This document shows, one piece after another, positions 1-11,814 of a stretch of 64,000 bases of DNA. Position numbers and translations under genes: made by a program. Each line of letters opens with the position of its first letter. The stretch's first letter is position 1. This stretch comes from Neopestalotiopsis rosae (lineage: Eukaryota > Ascomycota > Sordariomycetes > Amphisphaeriales > Sporocadaceae): positions 1,798,001 to 1,862,000 of the forward strand of contig JALGAS010000008.1 in assembly GCA_023078685.1 (NCBI GenBank), in the 5' to 3' direction. Below the pieces are notes generated by a model. That model made no database searches. It saw only the letters and a list, made by a program, of their open reading frames with translations, and was not told where the DNA came from.

Positions 1-1944
1 GTTGTGCGCTCGCACCTAGAGGGAACGAACAGTCTTGGCCACACAGAGACCAGTGATGACGCGACATCGCCATCAAGCAGTGTTACACCACTCACACCAA
101 CAAGCACGATCACTGAAGACGCTATTTCGAAGCTCCCTGTCCTTCCGCTGCCTGTTCTGGGGGATATTCTACACTCCTTTGAGGAGCTTCGTCAAGGCAT
201 TGACAGCGATGCTGAGCGTCGCAGTACAGCGCAGGCCGTCCAAAAGTTTATAGATGGATCGGGCCCTTCGCTACACCGAACGCTTCAACAATCAAGCACC
301 CTCGAAATCAGGGAATCGTATGAAAATCAAGTTTACCTTGAGCGTCGCGAGCCGCTGCCAGAGACTGGCCAATTCACATTCATCCACCCCATTGATGCCC
401 CAGCGCACTCGCAAATCACACGTGCCACCATACTGACTGCAGCTACTTTTGACTTCAGCCGTCGTCTCCTCCAAGGGTCAGTGCCCCAAGACATACTTCA
501 AGGAAAACTTCTCTCAGATGAAGGACGCAATTGGCTGTTTTACGCTACCCGTTCCCCAGGCGTCGGCATTGACCGCATGAAACGTTTTGTTCCCAACCAT
601 GCCGTTGCAGTCCTACGGCGTGGTCATGTCTTCCAATTGACACTGCCCCAAAACGAAGAGCCCATCCACTTTGGAGCACTTCATGCCGCCTTTGAACAGA
701 TTCTCAGGTTGTCCGAGGATAATCTTCCAGCTATTTGTACTTTGACGGCAGATGAACGTGATTCCTGGTCGCTGGTAAGATGCTCACATTTCCAATCACG
801 CCATCATCGGCATTGCTTACCATTTCGAATCTAGACCCGTACCCAGCTGGAGTCAAGAGCAGATAATCTTGATGCTCTTGCCTGCATCGACGAAGCCGCA
901 TTCGTGATGTGTCTTGACGACGAATCGCCACAAAACTCCGGTGAGCGCTACACACAATTCTTGCTCAATGGGCAGGCGCGTCCGTTTTCCAATCGCTGGC
1001 TGGATAAAACTCTTCAGCTTGTCGTCACTGCAAATGGCTTGTCAGCCGAAACATATGAGCATACCAAGCTCGATGGGCTAGATGCGCGCATGTTACATGA
1101 TCACATGTGTCGCGCTATTTCGGCTGCTCCACCGACTGAGCTAGGGGATCATGCACCCTATCAGGTCAGAGAGCATACCTGGAACCCAACGGACGACGCT
1201 ATTCACCAAATTGATACTGTTGCAAATAAATGCCGCCTGTATGGCCCACTCGATCACCGTGGTTATGAAACCATCAAACTTGGTCTTGCCTCCCTCCGCG
1301 GTCACCGCTCCCCGCCCAACGCTACGGCGCACCTAACTATTTTGCTGGCGCTCTATCTTGTCGATGAAGAAATCCGACCGGCGTGGGAGAAGGTGTCCCT
1401 CGGTACCTATGAAGGCGGACGCGTGGAGTGGGTTCAGAGTGTCTCGACGGCGGCGCGAAACTTCCTTGAGGCTGCCGTAAAAGCTGGTACTGATGCCAGG
1501 GCCTTCACGCAAACTCGCGTCCTGTTCAATGAAGCGGCTGTGGCGCACTCGCGCACGCTAACGGCTGCCAGCCATGGGCGCGGACCGGTGGGACCGCTAT
1601 ACGCACTTCGGGGCATTGCGCAAAAGCAGAGCCGAGTTCTGCCTGAGCTGTTCAACACACGCGCCTGGGATCATACTCGCCGCGGCGGACCGGGGCAGGA
1701 TATCAAGATTGGCTTCATGCGTTTCATGCCCGATAATAACGAGTCTGAAGATGATGTCGCCGGCGGCAAACGGTGGGATGAAGCGGGCTTCTTAGTGAGT
1801 GGGGAACGAGGTATCTATGTGCACTGCAATGTGCTCGAGAAATATGCTCGATTCACAATGTCGGGAAAGCCTGACTATGTTGCAAAAGTTCATGACTCTC
1901 TAAGAACTGCTGTTGATATTATGGCAGAGATTTTGAGGGTCTAG
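1..1944 (+). CDS. Choline/carnitine O-acyltransferase, 5' truncated by window edge
   Basis: Two exons are visible: 1-774 and 835-1944, joined across a 60-nt intron (gtaaga...tctag). The reading frame is open at the left edge, so the true start lies outside the window; 627 residues are visible. The family moves acyl groups between carnitine and CoA, feeding acetyl or acyl units between peroxisome, cytosol and mitochondrion. The segment NRWLDKTLQLVV followed by YEHTKLDG matches the catalytic-His block of the family, and YEGGRVEWVQS matches the conserved CoA/carnitine-side block. The C-terminal region GFLVSGERGIYVHCN is divergent, so this is not a canonical mitochondrial CAT2-type enzyme. A divergent, accessory-genome member is likely; the substrate is unknown. 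It ends 441 bases before the stop of a convergent permease gene. Confidence 0.85.
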
Positions 1945-2385
1945 GTAGAAACACAACGACGTACAGATTGACTTCTTGGGCACGGCGGAATCAACTTAAT
2001 TGAGATGTGAGAAAGTGTAAAGAGCAACAGATCAATAGAGCTCAAGTGTTAATATAAGTGACTTGGTTCGTCCCTTTTAGTGCTATGGAGGTCATGGAAA
2101 TGAGAAGATAGAGGCTCTCAATAGCACAGACGCTAAAGACGCCTAACAAAGATGGAAGATAGTGGGACGAACACCTAGGCGACGACCGCTGCGAACGCCA
2201 TGGCCAAGGGGCGGGCAGGCAATCGCATTCAATGCTACCCTGCGGCAGAGCGCTAGGGATCGGTTTTGCAGGAGGTAGGTCCAGATTTAAACTAAGGCGA
2301 TTGTGCGCTTCTCTTCGATTGTCGTCAAAATAATATACCACTCGGTACACAATTTTCAGACCATTTTACTACTCATAATTTGACC
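1945..2385. other. Intergenic, convergent 3' ends
   Basis: This stretch separates the carnitine acyltransferase stop from the stop of the minus-strand permease. It should hold the 3' UTRs of both. Short ORFs here have no recognisable domain and I see no repeat or RNA gene. Confidence 0.6.
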
Positions 2386-4392
2386 TTAAGTATCTTGAAT
2401 TAATCGTACCACCGGTCCCTCGTACACATTTCTACCACGTGTAAAATAGTAACCTATTGCGATCGCTGCAACACCACCGAACATTACACATCCATAGTTC
2501 ATGGACTGTGGAGTGGGCTGCACCGTTACCGGAAACATGACAACGACCACAACAGCTACCATGAAGAGGACGGAGACGACATTCACTGGAATCGCTAATA
2601 TGCCCATGTTGAATCGAGTGGGCGGCAAAACTTGTCCGCGGAGTCGCTTGAACAGCACGCAACCAATGCTAATCATGTAGGAAAAGGCGCCTGCGCTTGA
2701 CGTGAGACCGACGGATGCGTTGAACGCCGCGGAACTGCCCAGGTTGAGCAGTGATAGGACGACGGTGATAAACAAAGAGGCCAAGATGGAATTGATTGGG
2801 ACAGGTACGCCAATATCGTGGACCTATGATTAGCAATCAGTATTTCGTTATACGCGCGACAGTGTACAGTTATCATATCACCTTGTGGAACCATGACGAG
2901 AAGGGAAGGCCGCCGTCCCGAGCAAAGGACCAAGCTTGTCGAGAGGCAGCAGCTTGGACACTGATTGCGGAAAGATAGGTCATGGTGATGCCGATGCACA
3001 CCAGAGCTGTCGCACCCGTTGTGCTTCCGAGGCCCAAATAATATACTTGGATGGATATAAAGGGTGAAGGATTCTCCAGCACCATGTCAACAATGTCAGT
3101 GACACAGTATACCTATAACAATTTAGTCAAACCTCTGTTCCACGCACACCAGAATTAATCCTACAAATGTTATGATCGCGACCAATCCCATTGCTCCATT
3201 CAGAAATATGGTCAAAAGCATGATGCGCGGAATGGTCCAAGAAGCATCTCGTATCTCCTCGGCCATGTGAGCGACACCATCGACACCGAAAAACGACGCC
3301 GTCGACGTGATGGAACCAATGATGCAAGCGGCACCCGTCGAAGACCAGCCACCGAAATTGGAGAACTCTGTAAATACATCGATTGTACTATTCTTCGGCA
3401 CGAGTACCCAAAGTGGTACTACTGTCTAGATCAGCCATTAGTTCAGTCCGTATTTGTGGCAGTTGGCATTGCGCTTACTGCAATGAAGCCGAGCACGAAG
3501 AGGAACAGAATAATGGATGCTGTCAAAGGCATCATTCTAGTCAAAAATATGTTGACTATGGTAGCTGACACAGCTACGGCAATGGTAAGCAAAGTCTGGT
3601 GCCTGAGATTTTAGTCATGGTCAGAAGTTACTACTATTTACGTTAAGAGTTGGGATCGTTACCAGTTTAAAACCTCATGTGAAGGGTTGTTCGCCTCGAC
3701 AAGCGCTAGTGTCAAGCACGACACAGCGTAGCAACAACTCGCCAGCGCTGCTTGCCATCCAAGAGCAACCAGCCAACCTGTATTAATCATGGTCATTATT
3801 GGATGTGGTTGAGATATGACAGTTGACAATTGATCTTACCCGTAGTGTAGCTCAAGATCTTCTGGCAGGATCGTGGCGCAAACTCAGAAACCCACTATTC
3901 CTCCAATCAGCCCAAACGTGTGCAAGCGTCTTGGCTATAAATGGTAAACGTACATGATACTGGCCGGCACTGCAATTCAATTTAGCATATTATCTATTGT
4001 GGACGACGTATAAAAAGAAATTCAATACCTCGATGGCGCCATGGAAGCCATATCACCCAATGAAGCGGCCACAGGAAACATCATGATCCAAACAAACACA
4101 TATGACCATATCGTTCCCTAGCATAATCATAAGCCGCCCGTCTTTCCTGTACCAAACCGCTATGAAAACATACCGCGAGGCCACCATTGATCAAGGAGTA
4201 TACCGCCAAGCCAGTCACGGAAGGCCATGTCAGGACGTTGATTAGCGCAAAGCCCAATGTCGAAACTCTCTTGAAGGTCCGCTTCAGTTCTTGTCCTTGT
4301 CCCAGGCGGGACATGTCGGCCACATCATTCTTTGAGCTGTCAAAGACTATGCTTTTTTCGGTCGCCATTTCGGTCGCCATTTCGGTCGCCAT
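2386..4392 (-). CDS. APC-superfamily amino acid/GABA/choline permease
   Basis: I reconstruct nine exons: 4392-4174, 4117-4029, 3969-3954, 3894-3840, 3777-3663, 3602-3479, 3425-3165, 3112-2882 and 2823-2386. They give 515 aa. The family is plasma-membrane transporters with about 12 membrane helices. The protein has the usual hallmarks: the segment reading GGLA-GTIWSYVFVWI across the first junction, PVAASLGDMASMAPS, then AGQYHWVSEFAP, and the ASRQAWSFARDGGLP loop seen in fungal GABA/choline permeases (UGA4/HNM1 type). Exon 3 is only 16 nt but is needed to restore the AGQYHWVSEF block. The start is set at the first of three in-frame ATGs within a triplicated 12-bp repeat (MATE x3). Substrate cannot be told from sequence. 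The intron between exons 7 and 8 uses a weak donor (gtagga), chosen because it restores family spacing. Confidence 0.88.
4357..4392 (-). repeat. 12-bp tandem repeat x3 at permease N-terminus
   Basis: The plus-strand unit ttcggtcgccat occurs exactly three times in a row, with a partial fourth copy (ttcg). On the minus strand it encodes Met-Ala-Thr-Glu three times and supplies three in-frame ATG codons (4392, 4380, 4368). Confidence 0.95.
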
Positions 4393-5404
4393 TTCGTTAA
4401 TCGTAAAGTCTGAAACTTAGTTATTCTTGGTAATCAAGTAGATTCAATAGAGTTTCATTGACAATACTAGGTTCGACAAGATTTAGTGCCGATGTGTCGA
4501 TTTACAATTGTCTGGGAATAGCGCACATAATACGCTACGTTCTATCTATTTGGGACATCCCGGTAGCGGGGTAGACACCCCAATTTCACCGGCCGGCGAA
4601 CCGATCATGAAGTTTGCTGAAGAAGTCCCATTTGTCTTCTGCATACATGTAGGTATCTAATCTAGATCCGGATACTCGAGCGTCGTCACATGATTCGTTA
4701 ATATGGGAGCAAAGTTTAAAGTAGGCAATTGGCGTCGTGGTTCGCCGCGTGGTGCCGTGTGTGCTACCACACTATATGCATTAGAGAACCACAATGTCAG
4801 CGGATTGGGCACAGATGCGGCCTCGCTTGCGTCCTACATACACCCGCGATCGCTTCGATGGTATAATGACGCCGACAATGTTGGCCATGAAGGGAAGACT
4901 TGGCACGGATACTTCCTTACCCGGCTCGCATCTGTCTATACTGTCCCTTCGCTCCAGTCGCTTGCCGCCATTTCACTGCGCTGCAAGTAAAGACAAGCCC
5001 AGCGCGTTAGGCCGGTGAAGACTCTGGACGCATTTGAGTATACAAAGCCACAGATACTAGCTCACGTCAAGCAGTGTGTCCGTGTCAATGGCATCACCCC
5101 GTCAACTGACAGCTGCAGAGGCGCCGCTTCGCCCTACTTGACGCTGTAGGGTCGCATCAGTCTGAGCTCGCATATGGCGATTGCTGAAGATTAGCATTGA
5201 TGCATGTTCTTCACCTCTCACGGGCACTTACCAGGACGCAGCAAATGTGTTCGCGTCATTCGAACCGTTTGATTGAATAACAGCGGGATGCTGGAGGATA
5301 AGACTTCTCTTGCCCGGGGCAACATCCACTGAATGCCTGCCACTGCACCAAGCCAAGAGTGGTCTTATCTTTACGCGAAGTGAAAGCAAATCCCCAGTGT
5401 TACA
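4393..5404. promoter_or_regulatory. Divergent promoter region, permease / FAD oxidase
   Basis: About 1 kb lies between the permease ATG (minus) and the FAD oxidase ATG (plus), so it should carry both promoters. I see no convincing TATA box and no coding sequence; short ORFs at about 4703-5018 have no recognisable features. Confidence 0.5.
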
Positions 5405-7351
5405 ATGATTTTCCTGCAGCTTGTTCTCATTCATATTCTCTTGGCGCTACATTTCGCCCATGCAGCACCTCCGCTGTTCGACTCCGAAAAGTTCCAATTA
5501 ACAGCTAACGAGATTGAAAATGCCGGCAATCTCTCGCATTTGTTCTCATTCGGTAGTCTCCGATATACACAAAGTCCACAGAGACCGTGCAAGGTGTATC
5601 CAGGCGATGAGGACTGGCCATCTCTGGAGGCATGGCAAGCCCTCAACAACATCACGGGCGGCCGCCTGTTGCGACCGGTACCAAAGGCAGCGTCGTGCTA
5701 CCGCGGCCCCGAATTTAACGAGAGCAGATGTGCAGCAATCTCTGTGAATTGGACGGATCCTGCCTCGCATTATGACGATCCGCTGGAAATGATGGCTCCC
5801 ATGTATCAGGGACTGACTTGCATGCCCCCTACCATTCTGGACACCAAGGACTGCACCATGGGTGGATTTCCCCTCTATGTCGTCAACGCGACCAGTCCGT
5901 TGCACGTTCAGGCGGCGGTCAATTTCGCCCGCAATACTGGCATCCGGCTGGTCATTCACAACACAGGTCACGATTATCTAGGCAAATCGGGCGGTGCTGG
6001 CTCTCTAAGCATTTGGACTCACCACGTGAAAAACATCACATATATCCCAGAGTATGTAACCCAAGATGGCAGCTACTCGGGACCAGCTTTCAAGGCGGGC
6101 GCTGGAGTTCAAGCATTCGAGCTCTACCAGGCTGCACATGATAAAGGACATGTAGTTGTGGGAGGGGATTGCTCGGTACGTCGATCATGAGCAGACAAGA
6201 CAATTCGCTTATGCTGACTTCAATAGACAATCGGCATCATGGGTGGCTACATTCATGGCGGTGGCCATAGTCCTCTTAGCTCGGTATACGGCACTGGATC
6301 TGATCAGGTCTTGGCCTTTGAAGTAGTCACATCCGACGGCCAATTTATCACCGCCGACGCCGGACAGAATCAAGACCTTTTCTGGGCACTTCGAGGAGGC
6401 GGAGGCAGTTCTTTTGGAGTTACCATGTCGGTCACTGTCAAGGTGTACCCGGATGTCCCAACGACGGTGTCCAAGTTCGCTTTCAGTACAGAAGACATGG
6501 ACACTGAAACCTTTTGGAAGGGCGTCAGGTCGTATTTTGATTATTTTGTTCCGAACGCAGACGCCGAAACGTACTCTTACTTCATGATCCTTCCAGACTA
6601 TCCACGTCAAGGCGCGACAACATTCGATTTGGTCGCTGCAGTGACCCCGAACAAGACTGAAGAGAGCTTTTTGGCGCTTTTCGATCCGTGGTTCGGCAGC
6701 TTACAAGCTCTTGGCATCACATTTGATCCTGGTGTCAAATGCTGGGACTCGTACTACGATGCATGGCTTCACACCTTTCCTGGTGAACCAGTAGGACACA
6801 CCCACACTGCGATGGGCTCAAGGCTGTTCCCGAGAAAGAACTTTGTCGACCCAATACTACTCAACAAAACCTTCGAAGCCATCAAGGAGTCAATTGAGTC
6901 AGGTCACCAGATTTACGCATTCAATATGAAGAACGTCTCCCCAGACAATGTCGACAATGCAGTAAACCCTGCATGGCGTGAAAATATCCTCTTCGCCATG
7001 CAGACAGTCACTTGGCCACTGAACGCGACGACGGCAGAGATACTGAACATACGAAGACAGTTCACTCATGGCGCCATGCAGAAATGGCGCGACATCACTC
7101 CAGGCGCTGGCAGCTATCTGGCAGAGGCGGATCGTCTTGAGCCCGACTTTCAGCAGAGTTTTTACGGGGACAAATATCCGCGCCTCTTGTATCTCAAGCG
7201 AAAGTACGATCCTGTGGATTTATTTTATGCTGCGACAGCAATTGGTAGTGAGGATTGGCACGTTCGGGTGGAAGGCGATCTCCCGGGCGAAAATGGACAA
7301 TTGTGCCGAGACAAGTCGTTTGCGCCATTTCAACAGCAATTTGTATTTTGA
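5405..7351 (+). CDS. Secreted FAD-linked oxidoreductase, berberine-bridge-enzyme-like
   Basis: Two exons, 5405-6175 and 6227-7351, join across a 51-nt intron and give 631 aa. An N-terminal signal peptide (MIFLQLVLIHILLALHFAHA) predicts secretion. The FAD-binding (PCMH) domain shows NTGHDYLG with His189 and GGDCSTIG with Cys256, the two positions used for bicovalent FAD in this family. The C-terminal BBE element is present as YGDKYPRLLYLKRKYDPVDLF. Members oxidise sugars, alcohols or alkaloid-like and polyketide substrates with release of hydrogen peroxide. Fungal homologues are common in secondary-metabolite clusters. Several N-x-S/T sites fit a secreted glycoprotein. The substrate is unknown. 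The Cys codon lies just before the splice donor, so the intron falls inside the flavin-attachment motif. Confidence 0.92.
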
Positions 7352-7808
7352 TGCTTCGATCACATGCGATCTCCGTCCGCCTGTAACTAGCGCGTATTGC
7401 TCTTTTGTGACCGGTGTGACTTGATCCTTCATGGTGGCGCCTGCATCAGACTACGAATGTGGCAACTTGGCAAAACGATCACACTGCGATCAAGGGCCCA
7501 GTGCATACCCGAGCTGCGGCTCAGCTGCAAGAGCAACCCGACTTGAGTAAATTTCTATGAGTGAAACAATCAATGCCTGACTTGCCTCGGTATGCAATTC
7601 GGCCAGAAAAGTGAAATCGCCGAATGATATCTTAGGTTATACAGCGCTGCATCTAGGTTCAGGTACGGGTAGGGGCGGTCTTAGGTGCTGAGCACCAGTT
7701 CGGCCCGCGACTATCTATTGGTGATAGTGCAATGTTTCTATATAAGGAATATTTGTCGACAGGTCAATACAGCTTCATGACCCTACTTCATGTCCAAGTC
7801 ATTCAACC
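7352..7808. other. Intergenic between FAD oxidase and methyltransferase
   Basis: This 457-base spacer holds the terminator side of the oxidase and the promoter of the methyltransferase. The only recognisable element is a TATA-like box at 7739-7747. Confidence 0.5.
7739..7747 (+). promoter_or_regulatory. TATA-like box
   Basis: The sequence tatataagg lies 62 bases upstream of the ATG at 7809. Spacing and sequence fit a core promoter with a short 5' leader; no transcript evidence is available. Confidence 0.4.
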
Positions 7809-8570
7809 ATGGCCATTGATTCCCCGTCTAGCACTACTATCAATATTCACTACAATGTGCGATTTCCGCAAAAACATCAAACCGACGTGCAACAAGATGA
7901 TGAATGGTGCGAGCTCTTGACTGAAAACCGCATTCAGCGCATCCGCTTCCATGACTATGCTTTCATCTTCAATACTTCGGGATTGTACGAACAATTGTTC
8001 GTCGACAAGCTGAAATGCTGCTCTCATCGTAAGGTGCCGGATCTCTTGAGCAAAGAAGTACATCGATTGCAAGGGGCACCTCTCAGCGCGATCGATTTGG
8101 GGGCCGGTAATGGGTTGGTGGGCGCACAGCTGCGCAAGCTCGGAGCCACCAGCTTGATCGGCTGCGATATTTTGCCCGAAGCCAAGCAAGCGGCTTTGCG
8201 AGATCAGCCAGGCGTTTATGATGACTACATTATTTGCGACTTGACTAATCTTTCCCACGAGCATTCGATCTTGTTGCAAAAAGCCGAGATCAACGTCTTG
8301 ACCATCGTGGGAGCGCTTGGTTTTGGCGACATCCCAAAGGAAGCATTCTTGGCCGCTATCGGATTCGTGAGGACGGGAGGTCTTATTGCTTTCAATCTGA
8401 AGGACCAATTCTATGGCACGGAAGACCAGAGTGGATTCTCCAAAACTATCAAAGAGGCTGTGATGAGTGGACAATTGGCGGTTCTTTCCCAGCAGAAATA
8501 TTGCCATAGGCTATCCGTTACTGGCCAGGAACTGTTTTATTATGCGTTTGTGGCCATCAAGCGTGCATAA
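7809..8570 (+). CDS. Class I SAM-dependent methyltransferase, METTL27-like
   Basis: A single-exon frame of 253 aa. SAM-binding motif I is clear at about residues 96-104 (IDLGAGNGLVG), followed by GCDILPEAKQAA (acidic post-I motif) and YDDYIICDLTN. The pattern of motif I followed by a short peptide, GVYDDYIICDL, is like METTL27/WBSCR27-type methyltransferases, whose substrates are poorly known. There is no signal peptide or membrane segment, so it is probably cytosolic. It lies between the FAD oxidase and a P450, so methylation of a small molecule is a reasonable but unproven guess. The frame starts with a good ATG just downstream of a TATA-like box. Confidence 0.85.
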   Translation: MAIDSPSSTTINIHYNVRFPQKHQTDVQQDDEWCELLTENRIQRIRFHDYAFIFNTSGLYEQLFVDKLKCCSHRKVPDLLSKEVHRLQGAPLSAIDLGAGNGLVGAQLRKLGATSLIGCDILPEAKQAALRDQPGVYDDYIICDLTNLSHEHSILLQKAEINVLTIVGALGFGDIPKEAFLAAIGFVRTGGLIAFNLKDQFYGTEDQSGFSKTIKEAVMSGQLAVLSQQKYCHRLSVTGQELFYYAFVAIKRA

Positions 8571-8679
8571 TCTCTCGACTGGATTGATTCCGGGTGAGAT
8601 CAAAGTCGTTGTTTGCTCAAGGGAAGTCACCTGTCATCTACTATGTTGAACACCATGATATTCAAGATGCCACTCCACC

Positions 8680-9249
8680 TCAAAGGGTAGGATTGTAATT
8701 CTTCAAGAACTCCTCCTCGGCTTCAGTGTTTGTCCGGCCCAGAACAGCATTCCTTGTGGGATATCGTCCAAACTTGTCCAACTGCTGCACATGTCTCTTT
8801 GCAGCTGCAATTCCCATGTCAACCCACTTGTGCTCCTCGTCGGTAGCGCATCTGGATTTCAAGATTTCGAAAAGACAACGGCCCGCAACGACCGTAATCA
8901 GGCTTTCCTGCTGGAGCAGTGGCATGTACGACGCCTGCATCACAGTGACCTGTTTGTCAAAGTCTCGGGCGATAGCCCTTGTCGATGTTTCGACTGCCTT
9001 GGCGTCACCACTCAGGGCGTCTGGTGTGCCGCGGAAGAGGTTCCTCGAGAACTGGTCCAGCATCACCACCAGGGCGAGACTTCCTTCCGGCTGAGTCGCC
9101 CAATCGTCCAGCTCGCTGCCGCGTGCTTTCAGGACCAGCTCACCAAATTGGGATTTCAGCTCCTCGTCAAGACCCTTGGGAGCAATGATCCATTCCACGG
9201 GGTTGCGGTTGAACCAAAAGCTTACGATGCGCGTGATGTCTGGATTCAT
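8680..9249 (-). CDS. DUF924 family protein
   Basis: A single-exon frame of 189 aa matching DUF924 along its length. It begins with the FWF block (IVSFWFNRNPVEW), contains VMLDQFSRNLFRGTPDAL (family consensus LLDQFPRNxxRG), and ends with HVQQLDKFGRYPTRNAVLGR and TNTEAEEEFL. The fold is all-helical and TPR-like. Biochemical function is unknown, although members are widespread in bacteria and fungi. It sits tail-to-tail with the methyltransferase (109-base gap) and head-to-head with a P450. The shorter plus-strand frames over it are antisense shadows. Confidence 0.9.
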   Translation of the reverse strand: MNPDITRIVSFWFNRNPVEWIIAPKGLDEELKSQFGELVLKARGSELDDWATQPEGSLALVVMLDQFSRNLFRGTPDALSGDAKAVETSTRAIARDFDKQVTVMQASYMPLLQQESLITVVAGRCLFEILKSRCATDEEHKWVDMGIAAAKRHVQQLDKFGRYPTRNAVLGRTNTEAEEEFLKNYNPTL

Positions 9250-9704
9250 GGCAGGCGGGATTGAAGAAAAGCTGCGAGAATGAATGGCCGAGGCGAAGGT
9301 TTGGACTCTGAATAGCTGAGTATGTGAATAATGGGGTCTAATGAACGATCAGAGAATGTCAACTCACCTTGCTTAATGAATGCCTGATCAACATTACGTG
9401 TTGATTCAATGGAGCGGGCGGGCTTACAAATGGCTGGCGTGGAACGCTGTAGCCTGTACCTAGACTGACCATGTTGGTTCAGTACCCCGCTTCCGACGGC
9501 GTAGCGTTGGTGAGATTCATAGCACCAACTCACCAACTGCATTAATCCACTACCACGCTGTGAGGCAAGGGATGTCAGCCAGCCAGGTGTGTCTTTCTCG
9601 CTTTCCGGTCATTGCTGATTGAACCATTGATTACACATCGCGGGTACTCAAACATTGCTCATCGCATCTGCCCTCGGTAATCTCTTCACCATCCCTGACC
9701 CACG
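9250..9704. promoter_or_regulatory. Divergent promoter region, DUF924 / P450
   Basis: This 455-base interval separates two start codons facing away from each other and must hold both promoters. I see no clear shared element and no coding potential. Confidence 0.45.
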
Positions 9705-11472
9705 ATGGACCACGGCATTACTCTATCCATGTTGGTAGCTGCCATCGCCACTTATTATGTATCGCTAGTGTTGTATCGTCTGTATTTCCATCCTTTGGCT
9801 CTCTTTCCAGGTCCGAGACTCGCTGCAATTTCACGATGGTACGAGGCATACTACGACGTGGCCCTGAGTGGACAATATACACGAAAGATTGCAGATTTGC
9901 ACAGAATATATGGTAATATATTCGTCTAAAACACTTGTAGTGCTCAACTGCATTAATAGCAGATTTGATTCTCACTTTTCACAGGTCCAATTATCCGTAT
10001 CAGCCCGCATGAACTTCATGTCCACGACCCGGCATTCTTCGAGACGCTATATCGCATGGACGGGCGATGGGACAAGTATACGTGGACGTACGATGCATTT
10101 GGTGCCAAATCTTCCACAGTTTTTGGTTCAGGTGCGTGCATGACTCCTCCGCAGGTTCCGCCTCTAACGGACGGGTTGTTTCTTAGATCACGATCTCCAT
10201 AAGAACCACCGCCGTGCCATTGCCCCTTTCTTTGCTAAGCCTAAAGTTCTTGCCCGTCAAGAACTGCTTCGGAAAAATGTTGAGAAACTTTCGCTTCGCA
10301 TCGAGAAACTCGCTGGAAATACCTTCAATCTTGGGGCAGCTATCAGCGCTTTCACGCGCGATACTATCAATGAGTTCGTAGTTGGCAAAAGCTATAATGA
10401 ACTAGACATTGAAGATTTCAATGTCGCACTTTCTGTCGCGTCTCAGGGAGCTGGCGTATTCTGGCGGACCACAAAGCATGTACGCTGGTTCGGCCCTATG
10501 ATGAGAGCAATGCCAATTGATTGGGCAATGACGATGGCAGACGACGGCACCAAAGCATTCCTCCGTTATGTTCAGGTCAGTACGCTGCAAATGAGATTCA
10601 GGTCTTATTTCTTCCGCTTCAATTCTTTCTAGATAATAATTGCCTTCAACAGAACTCGGAACAAGACACGCGAGAATCTCTCGCCGCTGCAAGATCCTCG
10701 GACCCGGACAGTCAGGCGCAAGGCTCCATGGTCCACGAGATGATACACTCTGCTCTCCCATCTTCTGAGAAAACTTTTGACCATATCTTTGAGGAGGTAG
10801 CCACTGTGACAAGTGCAGGATTCGAAACCACAGCCAACGTCTTGAGGCTGATTCTCTTCCACATCTACGCCAACAATGATATTCTTCAAAGGCTCAGAGA
10901 AGAGCTTTCTTCCCTCCAGCCTATAACTTCCGAAACAATCCCACTCAAGCAACTTGAACAATTACCATACTATACAGCAGTCATCAAAGAAGGTCTGCGT
11001 CTAAGTCCTGGAATCGCCTCAAGAATGGCTCGCATTACGGATCGAGATCTCGTCTACAATGACTGGCGCATTGCTGCTGGAACACCGATTGGAATGACTA
11101 CAATCCTGTTGCATACTGACCCAAAATTATATACTAACCCAATGTGCTTCAACCCTGATCGGTGGATGGAACCCATGGCAGCCCGAAGTCCTGATGCGGT
11201 GTTCGCCCCCTTTTCAAGCGGGACGAGGACCTGCCTTGGTATGCAGTAAGTTCTTAACATCCCCATTTGAGTACGGTTTTCATTGACCTGAGGACTCTCT
11301 CAGTCTGGCGTGGGCCGAGATGTACCTTGTCATCGCCGATTTAGTGCAGAAATTCAATTTCACTATCAAGAATACCGCAGCCGGCGATTTCGAGTTGGAG
11401 ATGGACAATTTTGGAATTGGTACCAAGGCTGGATGCAACTTGACGGTTCTTGTGACCCTACACCAGGAATGA
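9705..11472 (+). CDS. Cytochrome P450 monooxygenase
   Basis: Five exons: 9705-9912, 9985-10131, 10187-10575, 10653-11245 and 11304-11472, giving 501 aa. An N-terminal membrane anchor (about residues 5-28) places it on the ER. Motifs are complete: the proline-rich hinge [11 protein letters not shown]-helix AGFETT, K-helix ExxR in [14 protein letters not shown], and the heme-binding loop [10 protein letters not shown] with Cys442 as iron ligand. The B-C region ([19 protein letters not shown]) resembles fungal CYP58/CYP65-like enzymes, many of which oxidise terpenoids or polyketides. That subfamily guess is from memory of consensus only. The alternative acceptor at 10632 shifts the frame and is rejected. 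It lies beside other tailoring-type enzymes. Confidence 0.92.
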
Positions 11473-11814
11473 TGGTTCGTTATCAAGTCGGTATTGATGA
11501 CAGTTATCTAGAAACCTTAGCTGATGAGTCATCATTGAATGAAAGAACCTGATTTTGAGAGGCTCGCATGTTCTCAGTTCGTCGAAAATTGTTATGTTAT
11601 TCATTGTTGATGATTGAAAACGTTGTCAAGTAAATGATTGCTGTCTATTTGGAAATGTTATTCACTAGTTCACCTTGATAAATGGAAAACTTACGGACTC
11701 CTGCTCACTGTCAAAGGTTTCCATCAAGCCAATCGCTCTGTTGCCTTCATTCTCGCAGTCTACCAACTCGAAGATCTATGCCACTTCACACTGCGTCAAT
11801 CGTCAACAACAAAC
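11473..11814. other. Intergenic, P450 to GPI protein 1
   Basis: This 342-base interval contains an open frame joined to the next gene but no in-frame ATG before 11815. I treat it as the P450 3' UTR plus the promoter of the GPI protein. Confidence 0.5.

Noticed and set aside
10633..10652. Alternative splice acceptor in P450 1 (tttctag, exon from 10633)
   Set aside because: It shifts the frame and loses the I-helix and heme loop. The acceptor ending at 10652 keeps the frame.
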